Positions 25,080 through 36,639 of a DNA stretch of 64,000 nt are shown here, piece after piece; position 1 is the stretch's first letter; each line of letters starts with the position of its first letter. The notes under the pieces are model-generated. The model was not told the DNA's origin. It was given only the letters and a program-made list of their open reading frames with translations, and did not search any database. The position numbers and the translations under genes were made by a program. The stretch comes from Lutjanus erythropterus (lineage: Eukaryota; Chordata; Actinopteri; Lutjaniformes; Lutjanidae): contig CM034606.1 in NCBI GenBank assembly GCA_020091685.1, positions 33,871,874 through 33,935,873 on the forward strand, read 5' to 3'.

Positions 25080-25485
25080 TACAACAACTACTTGGTCAGG
25101 TTTAGCAAAACATACATGTGTAGGTAGGTTTTGGAGAAGATCATGGCTTGGGTTATATAGTATGTGTTAGTTATGTTATGTAAATTAGATAAATAACTTT
25201 TGGAACATCTGAAAAAGAAGTCAACATTAACTATTGGTGTCATCCAAGGATTGAACCCCAGGCTCCTACAGTGAAAGTGTTGTGGTTGTTTGACCCACCC
25301 ATCCACCCCTCATCCTCCATACAGTGACTTTCTTCCTCTTTATTCTATGTCACATGGCACTATGGCACATCAAAACTTAACACTACAGGAGTGTCTCCAG
25401 AAATGATGCTAGAGTCGTACCTACAGCGTCATAGTTTGAAGCGTAGGGGCACAGACCAAGCTGCCGTACTGACACACTGTTTCCC
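25080..25485 (-). repeat. unclassified dispersed repeat, copy 3 of 3 (inverted)
   Basis: GCGTCATAGTTTGAAGCGTA, then GGGGCACAGACCAAGCTGCC, is the reverse complement of the core at 21665-21705. The preceding 300 bp includes ACTTGGTCAGGTTTAGCAAA, ATTGAACCCCAGGCTCCTAC and a ACATGGCACTATGGCACATC stretch, which I associate with the same teleost repeat. Confidence 0.5.
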
Positions 25486-25518
25486 TTACATTACATTCAT
25501 GAACAGCTCATTATTTGT

Positions 25519-25712
25519 TTGAACCCCAATTCCAAAAAAAAGTTGGGACACTGTGTAAAATGTATGTATAATGTAATGTAAAATAAAAACAATGTGATTA
25601 TTTATAAATCCTTTTGACATATATTCAGTTGAATACTGCACAAAGACAAGATATTTAATGTTCAAATTGACAAAAACTATTTCCCAACTGTTTTTTTGGA
25701 ATTAGGTTTAGT
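25519..25712. mobile_element. short Tc1/mariner MITE, same family as 2509-5347
   Basis: Left end GAACCCCAATTCCAAAAAAA followed by AGTTGGGACACTGTG. The right end reads CCCAACTGTTTTTTTGGAAT then TAGGTTTA, an inverted counterpart. At about 194 bp it has lost all transposase sequence and would be mobilised only in trans. Ends match those of the 2509-5347 element. Confidence 0.8.
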
Positions 25713-26607
25713 ATAAATACTGTATGTGTGTATAATACAATGAACACTTCCTGTGAAGGAGTCATTTTTACATAAAGACACTTTATTAGCTTATACATAC
25801 ATCTCTGGTTATAATAATTAGTTATATAATACCAAGAAGTCAAAAATAATAACTGTAGTTATATATTTATAAAACTAAGCAGATATACTACTCTTGACTT
25901 TTAAAAACATAGATGTCTTTGATAATATATTATAGTACTTGTCTTGTTTCATCTGTCACCACTTCTAAAAAAAAACTCACAGGGTGAAGAGGTTATACAG
26001 TATGGATTCAGGATAAATGTATATGTGTGTATGTCTGTATGTGTACATTATTGAGAGCCACTGTGTGTGCACCAAGTAAAATGTCACATTTTCTGCACAC
26101 CCAAGCATCCAGATTTTTTTTAGGACAACACATCTTGATCATTTTATCTGGTGGTGAAAATCCTGCTAATAAAGATAAAGTAAACATCCTGGCATAAATT
26201 ACCCCACGTATTTTGGTGAGGGCAGACATCCCCTTATGCTAATTGTGCTGAAACTCAGCACGACACAAACCTCAAGTTCTGTTTTGCTACATCAGTGAGT
26301 CATTTCTCAGTAAATCTTGACCTTGGATTTTGTGCATCTGTGCTTTCAGTGAATTGTGTTTTCCTCTTTGAAAGCAAAGCACAAAATACTTGTTTAGAAG
26401 TAATGTTTATGTGGGAGCATTTATTTATTCATTAAACCAAAGCGGTCTCCACTTACCCACCCACGGTAAATAACGCTTCAGTTCTGTCATTGACACAAAA
26501 GATGCTTCTTCTACTTAGAAACCTTAGAACACATTTAAACAACCAGTGGCTTAAATGAAGGTAGGGCTGAATGTTTAACAACATTTAGATACCAAAGTGT
26601 CTTGATA
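25713..26607. other. non-coding stretch, nothing recognised
   Basis: AT-rich, no recognisable coding frame and no bounded repeat. Confidence 0.5.
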
Positions 26608-26928
26608 ATGCTGGGTGATATGGACAAAATAGTATTATAGTTATTTTTGACCAAATACCTTGGTGCTGATACTTATTGATAATGCAGCAATATTGAAGGG
26701 GCGACTAATGGCGCTTTCCCAAAATATTAACGCAATGACTTTTTTGATAATCATCAGTAATGTGGATATAATGCCTAAGACACATGGAACAGCTAAAACA
26801 GTAAAGAAAAAAGAACATTGCTTAAGACAATACTTATGTCATATGATGACATAACGATATCCAAAATCTAAGACGTCTGTTGTTATATCAGGATATCGAC
26901 ATAATATCAATATACTGCCCAGCCCCAT
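26608..26928. mobile_element. hAT-like MITE, copy 2
   Basis: Left end GCTGGGTGATATGGACAAAA and right end AATATACTGCCCAGCCCC are inverted ends typical of the teleost CTGGGCGATAT MITE family. The interior CATCAGTAATGTGGATATAA is shared with 12014-12294. No coding capacity. Confidence 0.7.
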
Positions 26929-28499
26929 GTCTTAGTAAATTGTAGTAAGTGTTACCTACAGAGCCCCAGATTAGCCATGGAGAGAAAAATGTGTATGTCA
27001 AGTCTGCATTTTACTTAATCAAGCATTAGAAATGCTATTTCCTGCAATTAATTTGTGTGCACGAGATACAATTGGTTGAGTTGTGTGCGTCTTAACTCAC
27101 AACTGTTGTTGCATGTTGTTAGAATACCTACATATTCAACATAGGCTTTATTATTGTGAAAAAATAATTCCAAGTTTAGGTTGATTTATAGTTTAGTCCG
27201 TAATTGTCATTGCACAGTTAGTGTACTTGGGAGCTCACTGCATTCACCTGTACAAATATGAAGTTGTGCAAAACATGCCTCGCATTATACTTGAAGTAAG
27301 TGCACTATACTTCATGCTGGTCACGGCTGGTCTGTTGTGCTGACTCATATACAATTATCTCATGCACACAAACTGGCTAAAACGTGGGAACAAGTTGCCA
27401 TCTCGTGTCCAAAAATCAACCAAAAATGTGGCAATTGTGTGCATGCAATAGTATTTCGATTGCTCAATGTAGTACACCATGGCCTCGATTTACTGTTTTG
27501 TTTTGTGTTTTTTCTCTGTCTCTCTATTCTCTATGACTCTGGGGCTCTCTAGTTACCGGTAAATGTAATCAGCTGTAATGTTAGCTAATTAGCATAAATT
27601 CTCTGAATTAGCAAAACTGACAATCTTGACTGCTGTGCTTTCTGCATTCCTTTGTTTGCAAATGTCCACATAGCCAGATGTCTGTAGAAAAAAAAAACAC
27701 AAAATAGAGACTATGCTGTGTGTTCCTCTTGTTCATAAAAGACTACCAACAACCGGGAGCTACATAGCTCAGTATTATCGAATGAAGATGACAGACAGTT
27801 GATCAAAAGTCATAAGAATTCCATGTTCAAGTTTCTGCACATTTGCATCATTGATCTGCGCTTACAATATCACCTTAAAAGCTCTGAACTCAGATTTCCA
27901 GGATTCAAAGCTTCAGCTGCTTTAGCTAACATTAGCTTAAACAGCTAGAGTTAGTTTAAGCACCTACAGTGAAGAGATTCAAGTGTATCATTAGGTGTTG
28001 TCTGTCAAATACTGAGACATTGTCAGACATGACTTTCTCACAGTTTGTTGTATCTATCATAACTGACAAACTATCCAGCTGGTTAGAGTAAATATAATGC
28101 CACTCTCAAATGTCATGATAATTTCTGAATATTATTAAGCATATGAGCAGGCTGAAGTAAACTGCTAACATGATATCCTAATAAACTTGGGCAAAGTTAA
28201 CTGTCTCGTCAAAAAAAAAAAAAACCCTGGGAGGACTTCAACATGAAACATATTAATTCTGTTAATGCTTCTATTTGATTTCAATAATATCATGTTCAAA
28301 AGTATGTAGACCACAAATACAGGCCTATACTTTAATTTGTAGAAAATAAGACCAATTTAAATTCAGTATTGGTCAGTACCAAATAAATGTTTGCTCTTCA
28401 TTTTTGGTATACTTTCAAATGACAGTTTTTTTTCCAAGTCAAATGAAAAAAGTACTGAGTGACTTAAGTTCTCAAATTAAGTGTTGAAGCCTTAAAACT
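26929..28499. other. non-coding stretch, nothing recognised
   Basis: No coding homology, RNA gene or bounded repeat seen in about 1.6 kb. The longest frame (27337-27552) has no similarity I know. Confidence 0.5.
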
Positions 28500-29456
28500 T
28501 ACACTCTTAGAAATAAAGGTGCTAACTAGAACCATATAGGGTTCTTTGGTGTTTCGCCAAAAGGAGAACTCTTTTTAGCTCCTGGTAGAACCGTTTAAAA
28601 AGGTTCCATGTGGAACTATTTCAGGGGGTTTTACCTAGAACCAAGCAGAGGCCCTTCTATGGTGGCATGGTTCCACCTGGAACCTTCTCTGGTAGTTCTA
28701 TCCAGAACTTTTACACCTTCTAAGGGTGCCAACAAGAATCCCCCCCAAAGCCCTTTTTCCATCTATATAGTTCTGGTTCTTGAACTAGTTCTGTTCGAGA
28801 TTCTTCTTGCGAGTAACCACTTGCCATTTTTTGGGTTGCTGTAGGGAACCAACCTTTGTCAACCAATTTATTCTTCTTCTCTCCAAACAGTTAAAAATTA
28901 GGTGCCTGAACCAGAACAGGGCTGGTTCTATGTTGGAAAAGGTCTATATAAGAGGTTCTTGAGAGAAACCTCCTATGGTGTAATTGTTCCACCCAGAACC
29001 CTCTCTGTGTGTTCTATTCAAAACCTTTCCACCTTCTAAGGTTTTCATCATGAAACCCTTTTACATTCCAAGGGTTTCATCTGGATCCCACCCTTCAAAT
29101 ATAATATCCTTTTTTGTTTATAAAGGTCTCACCTATAACCCTCTCATCTTCTGAGGGTTTTAAAAAGAACCAAATTATATTCTCTAGATAAGGCAAAAGC
29201 ACAAGAACACAAGTAAAATACCACTGAAACATGGATAAACATTTCCGTATTTTAGAGAAAGGATCTTTTAACACCCGTGCCTTCAACAATCTTTGGATTG
29301 TTGAATCTTTGGATGAAAAGGGTTCTTAATGGAACCTTTAGTCTTACAAAGAATGCTTGACAAAATCTTTCTACCAAATAGGGTTCTTCAGAAGCAGATG
29401 GTTCTGTGTAGAACCCCAGCCCTTCGGTAGGAACCATCCTTATTTCTAAGAGTGTA
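28500..29456. mobile_element. element with TACACTCTTAGAAATA inverted ends and GGTTC/GAACC repeats
   Basis: Ends are inverted: TACACTCTTAGAAATAAAGG at the left and, on the opposite strand, TACACTCTTAGAAATAAGGA at the right. Almost the whole 957-bp interior is built from variants of GGTTCTT, AGAACC, GGAACC and CCTTCTAAGGGT, giving many small hairpins. I recall these ends from other fish genomes but not a superfamily name. A TA flanks each end, which would fit a TA target but is too short to prove. No coding frame belongs to it. Confidence 0.7.
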
Positions 29457-30379
29457 GAAAATGGGAAATTAGTCTTGCGGGATATCCACTGTGCAGCCTA
29501 CAAATCTATTCCAGATCTTTTTGTCTCATCTGAAATCTACAACGCCACATCTCATATACGCAGTGATAAAATGTAGCACGAGGCATGTTGTCCATGTCTA
29601 GATGCTCAGGAGTGTGGAAAACGACAAGCACACACACAGCACCATATATATGACTGAACGCTGACACAAGGTTTAGAATACTATAACACTGTCGGTATAG
29701 AAACGGACCCTGACACAAAAGCTGAACGAGGAGCAGAAAATTAGCCGACCCTTCTTCTTTTTCTCCCCTAAACAAGAACATATTTAACCCCCCCCCCCCA
29801 CATCCCTCTGTGTAACCCTTTCAATTACCCAATGACCCTGGGTAAATGCCTCAGAACTACACCAGGACAAAATGTCACACAGAAGCTACGTATACTTCCA
29901 AATATGGCAACTGGAACTGGTTTGCTTCTCTGCTTGATTGAACTGGAAGTAAATCCTAACTGTGCTGGTAACGGCTGAGTCAAACTTTATTTATCTGAAG
30001 TTACTGTGTGGTTTTAATTTCTAACAGACTCTTTGCTCAAAAAAAAAAAAAATGGTCAGAGGTCTTTGTTTTGCCTTTTTAACCTGGCTTTTAGTGTTGT
30101 AGTTTTGAGTATAATTACTATCAATAATAATAACACTGTACTCATCAAGTTTAGGCCCAGAATTCGGGCTACACTAACCAGACCTTCAAATCCTCCTGTC
30201 ACACTGAGTTGGCTGTTTTTTCTGGTCTGACATTGTAACATGTAACAATGGTTTCTCAAAACAAAAGATAATCCACCAGTCAGTACAGTGGGGAGACTAA
30301 TGATTAGCCAGTCAGTGCCACAAGAGTTGTCAAGCTGTGCAATGCAACCAAGGAGGACTAATAACAACAATGGTGACGG

Positions 30380-30528
30380 CTATAGGGTTCAGGTTTTTTC
30401 AATGAAAATTAAAATTATAATACAAAAATGATCATTCCTGGTAATAATGAATCATATTGAAGTTGTAATATTTGTCATAATAATTGCAATATGATTTTTT
30501 TTCCCATATTGCACAGCCCTAGCTACAA
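30380..30528. repeat. hAT-like MITE fragment, right end
   Basis: Ends in CATATTGCACAGCCCTA after an AT-rich interior with TAATAATTGCAATATGATTT, resembling the right end of the TAGGGCTG MITEs. No clear left end; TATAGGGTTCAGG at about 30380 is a weak candidate. Confidence 0.45.
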
Positions 30529-32468
30529 CTAACAATTATTTTTATTATTTATTTTCATCCAGCTGATTACAAACACTGCATTTATGAAAATGTTGCACAA
30601 TAAAAGCCTTCCACTGATGACGTTTTTTCTTTTACAGAGTGTGTATTTGCACCCAGGAGAGAATAAAGAGTGACAAAGACCATAGGGAGGAGGTTGCCGT
30701 GAATGAATGGGTCTAACAGGACTTTCACTGAGGAGACTGGGGTTGGAGTCCTGTGCATAGATGTGGAATGTCCACATCCAGTCCAATGAGAGTTCCTCGA
30801 CTGGTGCATAAGCCAAAAAAGTTTCCTAGCTTCCTAGTTTACTTCCTGGATGTGACGATGTGCGATGACCATTTTTTTCTCCTCTAGTTAAGTTCTACAA
30901 ATATAAAGCCTCCATGAATCAAAAAATAATCATAGAAAGAGTCATAACTGATCTTGTTTGCAGTTTGGCGTGTCTTGTTTGTTGTGACAGTTTTATAGAC
31001 GTCTCTTTTATAATGGTGGCTTATGGGGAAAAATACTTTTTGGGGAATTTTCCCACCGTTATCCACTGGGAAAAATTGGAAGCAAGGCTGGGTGGCAATG
31101 CCTTGTCTAGTTCATATTATACGTCTGTAGTCCTGTGTGAAACAGTTTTTGGCTTGCATTGTTTGCTACTACTGACACCTGGGTGCTAATACCATCTGCC
31201 AAAGTGTTAATGTGAGGCAGCAGTGGTATTAATCATTTTCTCAATTAATCATTTTGTTTGTAGAGTCAAAAAAATTGAAAAATCCATCCTATTAATGCTC
31301 AAAATCCAAAGATATTCAAATCCCAATCACAGAAGACTTAAAACCAGTCAATTAATTTGCTGTCAGCTGACTCATCAACTGTTTTTTGCAGTTCTAGTTG
31401 TGAAACTAAACTCCAAATCATCAAATATGGAAGTTTTGATAGCCTAATCCACAGCCTGTCTGATTGTTTGATCTCCTGTGTTTCTTGCCCTTTTGTCCTA
31501 TTCCTAGATCTCAGAAATGACCTTGGTGAGTACAGTGTTACCAGAAATGATAGTAAACTGCAGCTAATGCTACAAAAATAACAACCAAGTTGTCAGATAA
31601 CAGAATTAAATTAATTAAGTAGGAAAACTCCTCACTTTTGTGCTTTAATTCCAGGTCTACAATGACTTTGTAAAAGTAGTTACCATTAAGTTTTCAAAGA
31701 ATCACTGGCGCTGTGATTGTAAAGAGCAGAGGGGGGGGCTGTAACCTCCAGTGTTAGCATGAGAAGTTACTCTTCCATGTACAGCTCCTGTCATCCACAA
31801 GGTCTCTGTCTTTCCAAAGAGGTAGGACTATTTTGTTGGCAACACAAAGATTCTCATCTGTCTTATTTATTTTCCTCTCTTCATTTTGGCAACACAGGGA
31901 TGAGCGTCCGCCCGCCCGAACAACAACATTCAGTCTTTTCTGGTGGTCCACAGGATAATGCATAGCAGCAGCAGCAGCGGCAGCAGCAGACAGGGCAGAA
32001 AGAGTGTTCAAGTGTTTCCAGTGTTTTGCCTCTTTGTCGCCTTGTTTCACTCATCTGCTCCCTCCCACTTTCACTGCTCGATTTTGAATTTTCATCATTT
32101 ATCCGTCCAGTTATGCATCGATCCACTCATCTTTCCATCCATCCATCCTGCAAATAACCCTCTTCCCCTCTCTCTCTGGGGTGTGTGTTGTCACAGCAGC
32201 ATCTGATCAAGAGGCATGTCATGGTCAGGAGGAATCAAAGCTGAAAGACAAGAAGGAAATGGTGCAATTAGTGCATGTGGGTGCATGTATGTGTGTTTGT
32301 GTGTGTGTGTGTTGCCTGTGCTCAGCAGAATGTAAAGATCCTTCCTCTGCAGGTAAAGATGGAGGCTGATTTATTCCCCCATTAAGAACTGCTTCATCAT
32401 TAAATATTAACCCAGGGCCATCACTCACCCTGCGGCCAGTGCATTAAGGAAGGGGTCACACCAGGGTG

Positions 32469-32472
<4 letters not shown>

Positions 32473-32504
<32 letters not shown>

Positions 32505-32524
32505 CACGCACGCACACACATACA
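32473..32524 (+). repeat. (CA)n microsatellite
   Basis: About 50 bp of CA with GC substitutions. Confidence 0.95.
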
Positions 32525-33099
32525 CACAAAATTTGCCTTTTCCCTATGCAGCAAGCCACCTTTACCAAAACTTGCCCCATGTGTCAGGGCTGCAGCTCCC
32601 ACTGAGAACACTGAGGCCATGTCCTCAGTGGTTTGTAGGAATCTGGGGGGGTTCAATAATCTACAAATATTACCTTTATTTAAATGTGAAAAGTCATTGA
32701 GGGCTGGCCCTCACTTACAATGATGCCAAGTAACAGTTTAAATCATTTTAGTTCTTGGGACACATACAGCCCAGTTTGGCCACACCAGTAAAACCACTGC
32801 ATAACAAGTCAAAATGTTGATATTTAACATCTGTTTGCAGTATGAGGGGCTGCACAAGTCATTCATTCTGTCCCTCTCAGACACATACATTCTCCTTTCA
32901 CATGCATATATTTTTACTGTCACATACTCACAGGGTTTGGAGGGTTACTTTAAAAAATTATTCAGAAACAGTTACTAATTACCTGTTTCAACAATCACAA
33001 TCACAATATTAAAATAATGGAACATGATTACTTTCCATTACTTTTGGATTACCTCGGTGTAAAATATAGTGAAATTGTGTGGCCTGATATTGTGCTTTT

Positions 33100-33385
33100 A
33101 GGGCAATGAATGATTATTTTCATTATTGATTAATCAGTCAATTATTTTCTCAATTAATTGATTAGTTGTTTAGTCTATGAAATTGATGAAATTTGTGAAA
33201 ATTGTTGATCAAAGCTCAATATGACGTGATGTTTTGTGCACAACTCAAAAAATTTTCAGTTTACTGTCAGAGAGGAAAAAAGAAACCATAAAATATTCAC
33301 ATTTTAGACACTGGAAAAAAATGACTGCAGATTAATTTAATACTTGATTAATAATAGATTAATTGTTGCAGCTCTTAGTGTTTTA
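33100..33385. mobile_element. hAT-like MITE of the GGGCTGCAACTAA family, copy 1
   Basis: Left end AGGGCAATGAATGATTATTT and right end AATAGATTAATTGTTGCAGC followed by TCTTA are inverted ends of a very common teleost MITE. GTGCTTTT before and GTGTTTTA after match at 6 of 8 positions, a plausible aged 8-bp duplication. A second copy lies at 62641-62969. No coding capacity. Confidence 0.7.
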
Positions 33386-33809
33386 TGTCTGTTGGTTGTC
33401 CAGCTGTTCCTGCCTTTGTCGCGCACAACTGATTGATTGATTGATTTAAAGATAAAAAATGTTGAAATTTCCTCTCAGTGAAGCATTTTCTCACTTGAAT
33501 GATATTGAATTGGCAGCTGTGTGTGCACTGTGCATGGTCATATATCATTCTTTATTTTAAAACAACTAATAATCTCCATTTTTACTAAATGTCTCTGTAA
33601 TCATATCACATTTTTTTCTGTAATCATGGTGGAATATGGTTAACTTTTTTGTATCCAGATGATGCAGTCCTGTTAAATGTAATCTGTTGCTCCCCACGCC
33701 TGCACACAAATACCTTCTCCTTTCACATAGATATATTTTTCTTTCATATTTATATGCTTGACACTCGCATGGATTTTGTCTCATCTTTTTTGGTATCCAG
33801 CATATAAGA

Positions 33810-34420
33810 TAAATTGACCTTCAGGGCTTTCTACCAGAAAGCCTATGTAACATGTGACTGTCTATTTTAACCCAAACCATGGTCTTTTCCTAAAAGTAAC
33901 CAAATAGTTTTGTTGTCTAAACCTGACCAAAACATGACAGAAAAATTAAACTAACCATAAAACCAAAACCCATTCTTCTACCACAACTTGTTCCTAGTGG
34001 GGACTTTATGTCACCTGACCCCCTAAGGCGTCTCTATCAGAAAGCCCTGTCTGGCAAAAAGCTTTAGATACAGTTTCAGATCTGTGAAACTTGTCAACCA
34101 GTGTCACACTGGACAAGGTCAAGATCAAATTTCACAAACTTAAAAGTGTGTTTCAAAGATTATGTAAAATGTCTAAAATGCTTTCACCACAGTGAGAGGT
34201 GCAAAAAACAGAGGATCAATACCAGGACATGGGAGAAGTTAGCTCTCAGGACTTTCTGTCAGGAAGAGGACCAGAAAGGACTTTCTAGAGAGGGACTTTT
34301 GTAAGTCAGGTGATATCAAAAGCCACGAAGTCCCCACTAGGAGCAGGTTGTCATAGATGATAGGACTTCCACCCTGGAGACTGGGGTTTCACTCCCATAT
34401 TCTTGACTTATTTTTATACT
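33810..34420. repeat. unclassified repeat with inverted segments
   Basis: Direct or inverted versions of the same words occur at both sides: GGGGACTTTATGTCACCTGA at about 34000 and GTAAGTCAGGTGATATCAAA followed by CGAAGTCCCCACTAGGAGCA at about 34305 are on opposite strands. So are CTTGTTCCTAGTGGGG and CCCCACTAGGAGCAGG. The AACCAAATAGTTTTGTTGTC stretch recalls the ACTTGGTTAGGTTTAG repeats elsewhere in the window. A fold-back repeat, family unknown. Confidence 0.5.
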
Positions 34421-34994
34421 TGGTTGACTTATTATCTTTTTTTTTTTTTTTTTTCAGTTTTCTGTCAGTTTGGTTAGTTTTAGGCTTGCAAGGCTTGTAT
34501 GCAAGAGTGAAAATTTCTGTACTGTGTTAAAGTAAAATATATGTATGTGAGAGGGCCAGAATAAATTAAAGCTTAAACAGCCCCTTAAAGAACAGTCTGA
34601 GATGTTCTAAGAAAAATGTCCAGCTTCAACCATGTCAGTCAGTCAGTCTGCTGTCATATCATGTGTATTACAATGTGCAGATCACAGCAGATCTACAAAT
34701 GCACAAAACATTTATGTTTTTTGGGGCTGAACAACGATAAAGGATTTTATTTCTTTGTGATTCAAACAACTTGTATTTAAATTTTCCAGACATTTCCAAT
34801 CCTGTGTAGTCATGTTGGCATCACCACACAACACCAAAACTAATAAGGAACAGTTACCCCCTGCTTTGTAAACCACACACCAACAATATTGATTTAAGAC
34901 AGAAGTCTGATACTGATTATTTTGTCCTGAAGCTACTGATAATGCACAAAGTTAAATATCTTTAAAAATGACCTCTATAAGTATTCACTGATTT
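34421..34994. other. non-coding stretch, nothing recognised
   Basis: Contains a 20-base T run at about 34436-34455; otherwise unassigned. Confidence 0.5.
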
Positions 34995-35112
34995 TTTTTC
35001 AGGGGACTGTATTCTGGTCTGGAATTAATGACTGCTCTGCATTGTATGCACCTTGCAAAGTCATCCAGAGGGCTGGATTGGCACGCAGGCCATACATTTG
35101 ACACCCCTGGTT
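34995..35112. repeat. hAT (CAGGGGTGTCAAA-type) right-end fragment
   Basis: Ends GGCCATACATTTGACACCCC followed by TG; its reverse complement CAGGGGTGTCAAATGTATGG is the canonical end of a Charlie-like hAT group. No matching left end was seen, so it is a fragment. Confidence 0.55.
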
Positions 35113-35834
35113 TAAATCATTTGAAAGATACAGCATAACAAAAGGTACATGATAAAAGAAAAGAAGTAATTAAAACAAGTATATACATACAGTTAAAACA
35201 AAAGAGATTCAAACACTACAAACAATAGATAAAAACAATTCATGTAAAAGAGGGACAAACTGCATGAAGCTGCATGATTTTTGTTCATGGGATATAAATT
35301 CAGGACCAGTGTATTCATTTTTGGACATTCCTTACACATGACATTACTATGTGTGGTGGGGTTTTCCAGAAACATACAACTGTTCAGGCAGTTTAAGTCG
35401 AGCACAGATCACAGGACAGAGTGTGGACAGATAGCTGGACAGGTGTCAGTTCACCTTCTGGACCTCTGACTGCTGGGAGTCCCAACAATGTGGCAGCCCC
35501 GCTGCTGCGCATCTCTCCAGCTAATGCATGTCTGTAGGTCCTGTGTGTTTATGTATCATCAAGGACACTCCACTAGAAAAATGTCTGACATAGTCTCAAA
35601 TTTTATAGATAGTAAAATTGCTATAAAATAAAATTGACAAAAAATAAATTTTAACAGTTAAACTAATACAAAAAAATAATAACTAACTTGAAATTAGTCA
35701 CAAATTGATTGCAAATGAAAGCTGCACTAACCTTTTTTTTAATACTGTTTTAACAATGCAATCAAAGGACTATGTGTAGTGTGAGAGGGGTCACATGAAA
35801 TGATGAACACTGACAATAATCAGACAATTCTTAA

Positions 35835-36091
35835 AGGACTAGTGTGTAGGATTTAGTGGCAACACCTGGTCTCACTCTGCTTCCAAGTGTGTAAGAAAAC
35901 CTACACTGGATGTGAAAATTGCACAAATGTGAAAGGTGGTATCAATAGACAGTGTTTGGTTTGTTTTGCTTTCTTTAAAAATTTCAATATATCTGATTAA
36001 TATGAATGCAACATATTTGTCAAGATAAATCACCCTATTTATAAAACAAAACTATCTCCTGGATGCCACTAAATCCTACACACTGGTCTTT
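35835..36091. mobile_element. TTAA-flanked MITE, GTGTGTAGGATTTAGTGGCA family
   Basis: Left end AGGACTAGTGTGTAGGATTT followed by AGTGGCA; right end TGCCACTAAATCCTACACAC followed by TGGTCTTT. These inverted ends are nearly perfect over about 28 bp. TTAA lies on both sides, consistent with a piggyBac- or Kolobok-like target. Non-coding; a common teleost MITE from memory. Fragment 1781-1890 probably derives from a longer relative. Confidence 0.75.
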
Positions 36092-36095
36092 TTAA

Positions 36096-36535
36096 GGGAC
36101 AGTTCACCCCAAAATCAAAAATACATATTTTTCCCTTGTACTGTAGTGCTGTTTATCCATCTATATTTTTTCAGTGTGAGTTGCAGAGTTTTGGAGATAT
36201 CTGCCACAGAGATGTGTGCCTTCTCTCCAATATAATGAAACTAAATGGCACAAAAAATACATTTCAAAAATTTGTAGACCAGTGTCTCTTTCCAAAAATC
36301 ATGATTCTGTTTCTCAAGATAATCCACCGACGTGGATTATGAGCAGTTTCATGCAGGAACTACTTTTTTCCAACAGTTTTACTATACAGAAAACAGTAGA
36401 CAATAGAAAAAAGTGTAGGCAGACATTCTTATGGCCGATATCTCCAAAACTCACACCAAAAAAATCTAAACAGATAAACAGCACTACAAGCCAGAGGGGA
36501 AAATATGTAGTTTTTATTTGGGGTGAACTGTCCCT
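36096..36535. mobile_element. TTAA-flanked MITE, GGGACAGTTCACCCC family, copy 1
   Basis: Left end GGGACAGTTCACCCCAAAAT and right end TTTGGGGTGAACTGTCCC are inverted. Interior pairs continue: GTAGTGCTGTTTATCCATCT with AACAGATAAACAGCACTACA, and GTTTTGGAGATATCTGCC with GCCGATATCTCCAAAAC. The whole 440 bp can fold into a long hairpin. TTAA is on both sides. A truncated relative lies at 59790-60165, where the sequence outside TTAA differs, which confirms the boundary. Confidence 0.8.
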
Positions 36536-36639
36536 TTAAGAATTGGGTGATTATTGTCAGTGGGTGATCCTTTCTCATATTGCACTTGATCCAGGATTAG
36601 TGCAGCTTTAATTTGCAATCAATTTAGGACCAATTTAAC

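Larger units (their letters stand above)
29457..33099. other. non-coding stretch with repeat fragments
   Basis: Holds a MITE end at 30380-30528, a fragment at 31210-31350 resembling the MITE at 33100-33385 (TTCTCAATTAATCATTTTGT), a CAG/CGG run at 31962-31992 and TG/CA microsatellites at 32290-32312 and 32473-32524. Frames across the CAG run are short and show no homology, so I do not call a polyglutamine gene. Confidence 0.5.
35702..36626. mobile_element. palindromic element split at its central TTAA by two MITEs
   Basis: The left arm (35702-35830) and right arm (36540-36626) are inverted copies. AAATTGATTGCAAATGAAAG, then CTGCACTAA, pairs with TTAGTGCAGCTTTAATTTGC then AATCAATTT. GACAATAATC plus CAATTC pairs with GAATTG plus GATTATTGTC. 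Both arms abut TTAA (35831-35834 and 36536-36539). Between them are two unrelated MITEs, 35835-36091 and 36096-36535, separated by a third TTAA at 36092-36095. The simplest reading is a hairpin element with a central TTAA into which two TTAA-targeting elements inserted. Confidence 0.65.

Noticed and set aside
28608..29437. Several frames of 60-78 codons rich in Glu, Pro and Phe
   Set aside because: All are built from the GGTTC/GAACC repeat units of the element at 28500-29456.
31881..32126. Possible polyglutamine/polyalanine exon around the CAG run
   Set aside because: Frames are short, no splice context or homology is evident, and the CAG run is only about 30 bp.
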